This document shows, piece after piece, positions 54,580-64,000 of a DNA stretch of 64,000 nt. The position numbers and the translations under genes are program-made. Under the pieces are notes generated by a model. The model worked only from the letters and a program-made list of their open reading frames with translations. It had not been told where the DNA came from and made no database searches. The DNA is from Pyricularia pennisetigena (lineage: Eukaryota; Ascomycota; Sordariomycetes; Magnaporthales; Pyriculariaceae), in assembly GCF_004337985.1 (NCBI RefSeq), contig NW_021940919.1:1771874-1835873 (forward strand). Direction: 5' to 3'. Position 1 is the first letter of the stretch. Each line of letters starts with the position of its first letter.

Positions 54580-57500
54580 TAATTAGGTCGGCAATCAAAC
54601 ATCCGACTGTAAAGCGAAAGAAAGGGGAAAAAAAAAGCAAGTGAAACGCTTAAAGGAGTGGAAGCGCGATAACAAAGAAAACAGACAATTAACAAAGAAT
54701 CGAGTTTAGGGGAGATAGACCTGTCATTGGGGGAGGCAAACATGGGCGTTACTACAGTCCAGAAATTCTCACTGGTCACATGCTGCAGGGGACATGGTAC
54801 TTTGCTACCAGTCAGTCAGTCGATCAGTCAGTAATTATTAGACACACACTCTCACTCAGACACACACACACACACACACACACACACTCGGTACGTGGCA
54901 AGGAGAGGGCAAAGTGTACTTGGTGGTGCTCATAATAGATGCACCACCTAATTACCATAAAGTTTGGTCATAGCATAGCATGGCATAGCATGGCAAAATC
55001 CAGGGAAATTGCTTGTGGATAGTCGCTTGTGCTTGGCTCTGCTGGCTGCCATTTCTCGCTAATCCAAACTGGGTCATTCAAGTTGCACCGTTGAAGGAAG
55101 GCCTAAACTCGGGTACCTTGGGTACTTTGTACTCCTTGGAACAAATCGCTTGGGGTGATGAAGCTTGGCAGCAAAGGAAAAAGGCGAATGAATGTATGAT
55201 GGGTTGATGAAGTGTCAGTGTGTAGGTGGATACTGCTCATCCCATCGCCCATGGCCGATTTTTCCCCTGTCATGACCAATAGGGCGGACGGACAAGGGAC
55301 CTCCCAAACCAAGGCATGATATTCAGTGGGGGGGGGTTTTGACAGGGTAGACAGACAGCACAGTACAGTACAGCACAACACTGTACAGCGCAGCGCAGAA
55401 CAGTGCGCGATGGATCACATATATTACGTATGTTATGGGATGAACATCAAAAATGTACTTGGAACTCGAGCATGGGAATGGATGGTTAGCCCCCGAGGAA
55501 GCACAATCCTGTCTTTCGACATGCGAAAATAGGAATTGGTTTCATAACTCGATGCCAGCAGGACTGGACTGGCGTAGCAATGAAGCAAGAAATGACTGGC
55601 CAAGGTAGGTTGAACGAGCGTATCCAGGCAGATACTGCCAGGGTAAAGTCAGGCACTAACCTACCTGATGACAGAATTTTGCATGCACTGCTACTGCAAC
55701 AGTAGAAAGATTTACAGTAAGCTTGCTAGGGTAGTAATAACTACCACACCAAGGACCAAGAACGTAACAGCAGGTTTTCTTGTAGCAGACAAGAAAAAGA
55801 GGAAATGAAGACTGGACGAAGATAAGAACTTGACTTGACAGCAGCAGCCAGTCAGATGGAATGACATTTCCGAGGGCCCGACGCTCAGTGTGCAGGCAGA
55901 CGCATACTGTGCCGACGTGGGTCCCACGGCGAACCGTATCCCTGCTCCAACGGCCCCTTGTGGTGCAACGTTAGTCCCAAATCTGGACTCGTGTTGGGCC
56001 ACAAGGATGGGAATTTGCACGGTGCGGCAGCCAAAAGGGGAGGAGCTTGTCAGCTTTTTATCTTTCCATGGCCACACATGCATGCAAAGCGACAGGGGGT
56101 TTGCACAGTATGCACGGGACAAGTGTCTCGTGTAAGACTTTTAAGATAACGTCTTTTTGCCAACTGCAGAGAAGCGCCCGAGAATAACCGTTGGTGCGTT
56201 TGTTTGATACTGGCCAGTCTGGTTGACAAAATGAGCGCATTAAAAGCTTTCCACAACATTCATTCAGTCGCATACGATTTCAGACCTGTTTTTTTCGACT
56301 GCGGCGGAGTGCTATACCAAATTGCTTAACATCCGACACGAGGCCAGACTAAATAAAGTGGATGCTAAGGTTGTTGGAACATGGAGGTCCCGGGTAAAGA
56401 GAAGACAAAACCAAAAAAAAACCAAAAAAAAAAGACAAAAGAGGAAAAAGAACCCGCTGGGCAGTTTTGCCCTGCCAATTGCAAAGACCGAGTCAAGACC
56501 AAGCAAGCACGCTTGGGAATCAGGCACCATCTCTTGAGTGCACCACTAAGCAACCGCCCGCCGAGCCTGCGTGATCGAAAACTTTTCTTCCAGCGGCCCC
56601 GACTCTTCTGGACACTCCACCATGCATGCATACATACGGGTTACAACACACCCCTCTTACCCCTTGGGCCTTCTCGCCACGACTTGGGGCTGAGGAAGCA
56701 TCCACCCCCTGTTTGTGTGTCGTTTGTCATTATCCATCCCACACACCCCTCTCCTCCTTCGTTTATCCCGTCCATCTGGTAAACTCTTTGGGTGCTGGTA
56801 AAATTTGGTAGTATCTGCAATGTCGTTTTTTTTTGGTTTACAGTATGTTCTCAGGGTGCAGGCTCGCGCATTATCACACCATATCCCGGCGGGTAGGTAG
56901 CCAAGACAGGAGGAGAGAGGCTGGCGGTCCCGCTCCGTCCATCTGGGCCGTTTTTACTCATCACATACGTCAGTTTGATGTATTTTTCTTTTTTTCTTCT
57001 TTTCTCTGCCTGTAGGAGCTGCCGAAAATTCCGACAGAGTGGGCTATCCTCTTTTCTGCACGAAGGTGGTATCCATACGGGCTGTCAACCTTGTACTTGC
57101 GTAGATCTTGACTCCTTAACCTCGTATCCTCTGGCTGTGAGAGGGAGTCAAGGATACCCAGTTTCGAAAATCTCGATACCTTCCTCCACCCCTTTCCCCC
57201 CCCCCTTTTTTCTTGCCCTCCTCTGTTCAGCCTCCCAAACCAGTTCCATTCTGGCCCCCCGCCCCTGCCGGGTCAAGCCCAACACGAGCTGTCGTTTGAA
57301 TGCACGTAGTCGTGGATTATTGTGGTGCCATGCTTTCGGGCCAATCCAAGTAGCCCATATCTCGCAAGTGGACTCCGCCTACCGAGGTTTTGAGGGGTTG
57401 GTAGACCGTATCAGAATAGAACAAGGGACTTTTTTGGGGAGGCTGATCGAAATCTTTCCACCCTCTTGACATTCTCTATCTTCATCTAATCTACTCAGTC

Positions 57501-57725
57501 CTAGGAACGTGAGCACTGACGTCTTGAGGTGGTAGTCTTTCACTCGTTATCACAAACGGTTTCTTGTATTTTTGTTTTCCTTCTTGTTGCTCTTCGTACA
57601 TTCAACAAGATAGTCATTCTTTATGTGGTGTGGTACATTCTTTTTCTGATCAACCTTGCACGGTTGATTATTTGTTTTTTTGTTTTTTTCTTTCTTTTTA
57701 TTTCTTTCTTTTAGTTGCCGCCAAT
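54580..57725. promoter_or_regulatory. 3.1 kb divergent region between GPI amylase and AGS1
   Basis: No coding frame with protein-like features lies here. The region separates two divergent alpha-glucan genes and is likely their regulatory region. It contains a (CA)n tract at about 54859-54888 and many C/T-rich blocks, with strong CT-richness before the AGS1 start (about 57660-57715), common in fungal promoters and leaders. Confidence 0.5.
54859..54888. repeat. (CA)n microsatellite
   Basis: About fourteen CA dinucleotides within the amylase/AGS1 divergent region. Confidence 0.9.
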
Positions 57726-60700
57726 ATGGCACCCACACATAATGTCTTTCTATTGGCACTAACGCTCATTACCACATTATCACTCGTTCCGGCGCTCAAG
57801 TTCGACGCCGACTTTGTCAAATACAACCTCAACACAAACAGATTAGCAACAAACCCGCTAGAGTACTCGGGTAATAGGGACAAGACGAATCACACAAAGT
57901 CGCCACCGAACTGGCGGTTTCCCTACTATACAATATTCTTGGACCGCTTCGTCAATGGCGATCCAACCAACGACAATGCCAACGATACCTTCTACGAGCA
58001 GGACATGACCAGCAACCAGCTGCGTCATGGCGGCGACCTGCAGGGACTTTTGGACTCGTTGGATTACATCCAGGGAATGGGAATTAAGGTGAGGAAGGAT
58101 GGAGTGTGATGGTTTGCGCCAACGACGTTCATGATGCTGACCTGCTTCAGGGCATCTACATTGCCGGTTCACCATTCATCAATGCGCCATGGGGCGCCGA
58201 CGCCTACTCGGTAAGTGTCGAACTGTGACCTGTCACTGGGGGCAGAGGTTGATTTGACTAACCATGCGCAGCCTTTGGACTTGACGTTGCTGGACATGCA
58301 CTTTGGCGACATCAAGATGTGGCAGGATACAATCCAGGCAATACACGACCGGGGCATGTATGTCATAATGGATCAGACCATGGCAACGTAAGTATTCCGG
58401 AGGGATGAGCCTACTACCACCAGTGGAACATGGGGAGAAAGAAGTATTGTTTTGTTCTAGGCCCATCTAACAAAACATGTGACGACAGCATGGGTGATCT
58501 GCTTGGGTTCGAAGGCCATCTCAACGACAGTACGCCCTTCACAGAGAAGGAGCACAAGGTTATGTGGAAGAATTCTCGCCGCTACCTGGACTTCAACATT
58601 GGCAACGACTACAACGAGACGTGCGAATACCCCGTGTTCTACAACGAGAACGGGTTCCCGGAACCGGCGTCGGCGCTGTCAAAGCTCAAGGGCTGCTACA
58701 ACAGCGACTTTGACCAATATGGAGACATCGAAGCGTTTGGTGTCTTCCCCGACTGGAAGCGTCAGCTGGCCAAGTTCGCCTCGGTCCAGGACCGTCTCCG
58801 CGAGTGGCAACCGTCCGTCATGGCGAGGCTCAAGGTATTTTCGTGCTTGGCCATCCAGATGCTGGACTTTGACGGCTACCGTATCGACAAGGCCATGCAG
58901 GTGACGCTCAACGCGCAGGCCGAGTGGAGCACCGCCATGCGTCAGTGTGCCAAGGAGGTGGGCAAGGACAACTTCCTGGTGGTCGGCGAGATCACCGCCG
59001 GCAACGTGCTGGGATCCGTCTACCTCGGCCGTGGTCGCCAGCCCGACATGAAGCCCGACCTGACCACCGCGCTCGACCTGAAGGGATCGACCGACAAGAA
59101 GTACTTCCTCAGGGAGCAGGGCCACAGCGCACTGGACGGCGGCGCCTTCCACTACTCGGTCTACCGCTATCTCACCAAGTTCCTGGGTCTCCAGGGCAAT
59201 CTCCAGGCAGGGTACGATCTGCCGACTGATGACTGGGCGACGTTTTGGAACGATATGCTGCAGAGTAACGATTTTTACAATGCAAACACTGGTATGTGGG
59301 CTTTTTTTTTTTTTCTTTCTTTTCTTCGTTGTAGCGGCTTTTCTTTGGGTCAAGTTCTGCACAATATGTTGGGGTTTGCTAACAAATTACCAGGCGAATT
59401 TGATCCTCGTCACCTTTACGGTGTTACGAACCAGGACGTTTTCCGATGGCCAGGAATCAAACAGGGCACAGAGAGATGGAACCTGGGCTTCTTCATCATC
59501 ACGATGCTGCTGCCAGGCGCGCCTCTGGTATTTTACGGCGAGGAGCAGGAGTTTTACGTGCTCGACACGACGGCCGAGAACTACGTGTTTGGTCGTCAGG
59601 CATTCTCTCCCACGCCGGCCTGGATGCAGCATGCCTGCTACAAGAAAGACAACGAAGTGTACGTGGACTGGCCGGTCGAGAAGAGCCGGACCGGTTGCAA
59701 CGACATGGCGGTGAGCTTCGACCACCGCGACCCCTCGGCGCCGCTGCGCAACATGATGAAGCACATGTTCCGCCTGCGCGAGGAGATCCCTTCGCTGGAG
59801 CACGGCTGGCTCGTCCAGAAGCTCGCGAACCAGACGCGCTTCGAGCTGCTGCGCGGCAGCTCCTCGCCCTCCGAGTTTGGCATCTGGGGCATGGCTAGAG
59901 GACTCATGTCGCCGGCGCAAAAGGCCAACAAGTCGGAGCCGTACGTCTGGCTCGTCTACCACAACGAGGCCGTCGAGAAGACGTATACGTTTGACTGCAA
60001 CTCCCAGGCCCAGCATGTTGCCTTTGTGGCGCCGTTCGACAGCGGAGAAAAGGTCGTCAACCTGTTCAACAAGGCGGATACCCTCACGCTCGAGAGCTCG
60101 GCCGTCAAGAACGGCTTCACGGGCGGTTCTTCGTCCGGCTGCATCAGCAGCATCACCATGAAGCCCTACGAGTACCGGGCGTACGTGCCCAGCAGCTTCT
60201 TTGTCGAGACGGCACCCATGATCACCGGCTTCATTCCGGGCCCGGCAGACAACCCGGGGAGGCACGACAGCTCGTTCGACTCGACGTATGCCGACGGGCG
60301 GTTGGATCTCCGGCTGGAATTCTCGGTCGAGATGGCCGACTGCGACTCCATCACCAAGTCCATCAAGATCCTGACCACGAGCAAGGACGGCGAGGGAACC
60401 GGCAGCTCGGCCAGAATCACCCAGGTCACCTGCGGCGTCATCGACAAGCCGACCAAGCGGGATCTCGTGGGCTACGTGCCGTCCGTCTTCTTCTGGTCGG
60501 CCAAGCTCACGTCTCTGGCCGACGGCATCCACAAGGTCGTGGTGGAGAACGCGCCGGCCAAGGGCGGGTCGGCAACGACGGCGGCCCGCGACGTGTTCCT
60601 CTTCCGGTTCGGCAAGCTCAACAACCCGGTGGTCTGGCCGCAGCACGCCAACTACTCCACCAGCCTGCTCTCGGGGACCAAGGACGCCATGAGCATCACG

Positions 60701-63700
60701 CACTCGGCGCCGGGAGCGACCAAGTGGCGGTACAGCACCAACTGGGGCTCCAAGTGGAGCGCGTGGCAGCCCTACACGGGCGAGAACACCGAGGCCATCA
60801 CGCCCATGACGTGGCAGGGAACGGCCAAGCAGGCGTGGGAGGGCCTGCACGTCATGGTGCAGTACCACAGCGCGCCGCTCGGCACGTCGTCCATCATGCA
60901 GCACGGCGACCTGAACTGGGGCACGCCGCGCCGGCTGCCGCACGTCTTCCTCCACGGGCCCTTCAACAAGTGGGGCTACGACGCCGGTGTGCTCAACACC
61001 ATGTCCCTGGCCGGGGCCGGCGTCTGGGAGAAGCACTTCTTCTACGAGTGGCCGGCCAAGTTCCAGTTCAACATCTGGGGCATCAACCCGGACGGCCAGC
61101 CCGACGCCAGCTTCATCTACGGCGACGTCGACGGCGATGGCGTTGCCGACCGTCTCCCTCCCAGCTCGCTCGCCGACAACGTCGTCAACATCACCGGCCC
61201 GCCCCCGATGCCGTACTGGTCGTGGAAGATCCAGCTCAACGACGCCAACTGGACCATCACGCGCGTTCCCCAGGGACACATCGCCGTCCAGATCATCCTC
61301 ATGTTCCTGCTCGCCACCGGGTCCGTCATCATGGCCGCCGTGTCGGGATGGATCTACGTCGCAGGTTTCTACAAGGTCAAGGTCAACAAGTCGGGCTTCA
61401 GCAAGAAGAAGGGTTTCCCCCTCAAGCTCAACCTGTCCAGCGTCAACCTCATGTCCAAGGAGAAGGAAAAGGGCATGGGCATGGAGATGGCCACCGTCAC
61501 CCCGTCGCCCATGGTCTCGCTCACGCCGGCTCCCGGTGGCGCCGCGGCTGCTGCAGGCAAGGACGGCAAGCGCAGAAAGGTCCTCATCGCGACCATGGAG
61601 TACAACATTGACGACTGGAAGATCTCCATCAAGATCGGTGGTCTCGGCGTCATGGCCAAGCTCATGAGCACTGCGCTCCCGCACTGCGACCTCATCTGGG
61701 TGGTGCCGGTGGTGGGCGACGTCGAGTACCCCGTCGACACGCCGGCCGAGTCCATGTTTGTCAACATCATGGGCTCGTCGTACGAGGTGCAGGTGCAGTA
61801 CCACTACCACGAGAACATCACGTACGTGATCCTGGACGCGCCCATCTTCCGGGCCCAGACCAAGGCCGACCCTTACATCGCGCGCATGGACGATATCGAG
61901 AGCGGCATCCTCTACGCGGCCTGGAACAGCTGCATCGCCGAGGCCATCCGCCGCTTCAGCCCGGACATCTACCACATCAACGACTACCACGGGGCGGCAG
62001 CGCCGCTGTACCTGCTCCCGCAGACCATCCCCGTCTGCCTCTCGCTGCACAACGCCGAGTTCCAGGGTCTCTGGCCCATGCGGACGCCCGAGGAGAGCAA
62101 GGAGGTGTGCGAGGTGTTTGGGCTCCCGCCCGAGATCGTGACGCAGTACGTCCAGTACGGCGCCGTCTTCAACCTGCTGCACGCGGGCGCCAGCTACCTC
62201 CGTCTGCACCAGCGCGGCTTCGGCGCCGTCGGCGTGTCCAAGAAGTACGGCGACCGCTCGCTGGCCCGCTACCCCATCTTCTGGAGTCTCAAGAACATCG
62301 GGCAGCTGCCCAACCCGGACCCGTCCGACAGGGACGACTGGGACCCGTCGCAGGAGGCGGAGCAGCAGCAGCAGCAGCCCGAGGACATCGAGATCGACGA
62401 GGAGGCCGAGGCCAAGCGCGGCGACCTCAGGCGGCAGGCTCAGGAGTGGGCCGGGCTCCACGTCGACCCGGACGCGGACCTGTTTGTGTTTGTCGGCCGC
62501 TGGTCGCTGCAGAAGGGCGTGGACCTGATCGCCGACATCTTCCCCAGCGTGCTGGAGAGGTACCCCAAGACGCAGCTCATCGCCGTCGGTCCCGTCATCG
62601 ACCTGTACGGCAAGTTCGCCGCGCTCAAGCTGGAGAAGCTGATGCAAAAGTACCCCGGCCGCGTCTTCAGCAAGCCCGAGTTCACCTCGCTGCCGCCTTA
62701 CATCTTCTCCGGTGCCGAGTTCGCCCTGATCCCGTCGCGCGACGAGCCCTTTGGCCTGGTGGCCGTCGAGTTCGGCAGGAAGGGCGCCCTCGGCGTCGGC
62801 GCCAGGGTCGGTGGTCTGGGTCAGATGCCCGGTTTCTGGTACACGGTCGAGTCGACCAGCCCCCAGCATCTGCTGTACCAGTTCGAGCACGCCATCACGT
62901 CGGCCCTCAAGTGCAAGACCAAGAAGCGCGCGCAGATGCGGGCGTGGTCGGCCAAGCAGCGCTTCCCCGTCGCGCAGTGGCGCATGCAGATCGACGCGCT
63001 CTACGACCAGTCCATCCGCATCCACAACAAGGAGGCGGCCCGGAAGAAGTCGGGAGGCCGCACCGGCAGCAGCCTCTTCCCGCTGAGCCCGTCGGCCCCG
63101 AGCCCGACTCCCAACACCCGCCTCATGGGCAACGCCAGCCCGCTGTCGCCCATCCCCGGCAGCTCGGCCGGGCCGCCCTCTCCCGGCGCCGACGCGGCCA
63201 AGACGAGGTCGCTGATAGGCCCGTCGCCCATGAGCCCCGGCCTCGCGTCCCCCTACGGCGCGCCCGACGACACGCCGCGGCTGAGCGCGCCGCGGTTCCC
63301 CTGGACGGACCTCCCCAGCAGCAACCGCGACTCGACCATCTCGGTCATGACGACGGACAGCACGGGATTCCGGGCGCAGTCCGAGGGTGCAGAGGGCGAC
63401 ATGCTGGGGATGCCGACGCCGCCGCCGCGAAGCTTCTACCAGCAGTCGCGCAACAGCTCGATGCTGTCGCTCAAGGACGTGGTGGGCGAGCGGCACGACT
63501 TCAAGCTGCAAAAAGTGGACCAGAACTTCACCGACAGCAACGAGGAGTTCTACTACGAGTTCAGCGCCATGCTGGACGAGAACCTGACGGCTAAGAACTC
63601 CACCACCGACATGTGCATCGAGACCTTCCTCAAGAAGAGCGAGAAGGAGTGGTTCGCCAGGTACCGCAACGCCAAGCTGGGCATCACGCGCGACTCGAGC

Positions 63701-63918
63701 CGCTCGCGCCCCGGTTCGCCGAGCGGAAGCCGCCCGCAGTCGAGGGGTGGCGACAGCCGCAACACGAGCGTCGTCAGTCGTGGCAGGGCCCGTCACCGGA
63801 GCGCGTCCAGGAGTGGTCTGCACATTGTCGACAACTCTGACGAGAGCCAGACGTCGCCCTGGACGGACGATGAGTTTTTGCTTGGGGATGGATACAAGGC
63901 GCCGACGGGTCTGAAAAA
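57726..63918 (+). CDS. AGS1: Alpha-1,3-glucan synthase, 3' part outside window
   Basis: This gene encodes the multi-domain membrane enzyme that makes cell-wall alpha-1,3-glucan from UDP-glucose. Five exons are in the window: 57726-58088, 58151-58210, 58272-58387, 58489-59291 and 59394-63918. They give about 1955 residues, followed by a GTAAGT donor at 63919 and a 46-base T run. Signal peptide 1-24. Extracellular GH13 domain about 45-600, with Asp313 (GYRIDKAMQ), Glu347 (VVGEITAGN) and NQD in place of the usual NHD, as typical of Ags proteins. A membrane segment lies near 1077-1105 (IILMFLLATGSVIMAAVSG). The cytoplasmic GT5 glycogen-synthase-like domain is about 1180-1660 (KIGGLG at about 1194, VGRWSLQKGVDL, SRDEPFGLVAVEFG). 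A Ser/Pro-rich linker follows. The multi-helix C-terminus, some 400 residues in relatives, lies beyond the right edge. Confidence 0.95.
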
Positions 63919-63933
63919 GTAAGTCTCATTTGA

Positions 63934-63936
<3 letters not shown>

Positions 63937-63982
<46 letters not shown>
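63937..63982. repeat. Poly(T) run of 46 in an AGS1 intron
   Basis: An uninterrupted T run just after the GTAAGT donor at 63919. Its length may be affected by sequencing. Confidence 0.9.
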
Positions 63983-63983
<1 letters not shown>

Positions 63984-64000
63984 TCTTCCCCAAACTAACC

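Noticed and set aside
59387..63823. Minus-strand frame of 1478 codons antisense to AGS1
   Set aside because: Long only because AGS1 avoids the codons that would create antisense stops. It has no recognisable motif.
1..64000. CRISPR arrays, rRNA genes, bacterial operons
   Set aside because: None seen. The window is eukaryotic by gene structure.

Overview
The window looks like chromosomal DNA of a filamentous ascomycete, most likely a Sordariomycete. The reasons are short GT-AG introns with CTRAC-type branch points, a highly reducing-type polyketide synthase, a PTH11/rhodopsin-like membrane protein, a cell-wall alpha-1,3-glucan synthase and a copia retroelement eroded in the way repeat-induced point mutation (RIP) erodes DNA. 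The order and genus cannot be fixed from the sequence alone. Introns and flanks carry many long A/T homopolymers.

Layout. 1-3.0 kb: an AT-rich, RIP-decayed copia element. 3-16 kb: a small secreted protein, a DAL5-type MFS transporter, a secreted type-B carboxylesterase and a PTH11-like membrane protein, separated by long gene-poor stretches. 19.4-29.6 kb: a secreted protein with Kex2 sites, an intracellular GH2 beta-mannosidase, a secreted mucin-tailed protein, a dead alcohol dehydrogenase and a RING-type protein. 31-37 kb: an island of small secreted protein genes. It includes a 12-cysteine single-module protein and a three-copy tandem-repeat peptide precursor with Kex2 and dipeptidyl-peptidase style spacers, which is the most novel item here. 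37.3-47.0 kb: a divergently arranged acyl-CoA ligase and a KS-AT-DH-(decayed MT)-KR-ACP polyketide synthase, a minimal secondary-metabolite locus. A 183-base assembly gap falls inside the first PKS intron. 47.9-63.9 kb: an alpha-glucan locus with an intracellular AmyD-type alpha-amylase, a Kre9/Knh1-like secreted protein, a GPI-anchored AgtA-type amylase and, divergently across 3.1 kb, alpha-1,3-glucan synthase, which runs off the right edge.

How the genes fit together. The amylases probably prepare or edit the alpha-1,4-glucan primer or spacer used by the synthase, as proposed for the Aspergillus ags/agt/amy clusters. The ligase probably activates a carboxylic acid for, or from, the PKS. The secreted-protein island would feed the secretory/Kex2 pathway. 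Gene models were spliced by hand. For the PKS, AmyD, GPI amylase, AGS1, MFS, peptide precursor and 12-Cys genes, all intron phases agree and the summed exon lengths (or the in-window part) are in frame.
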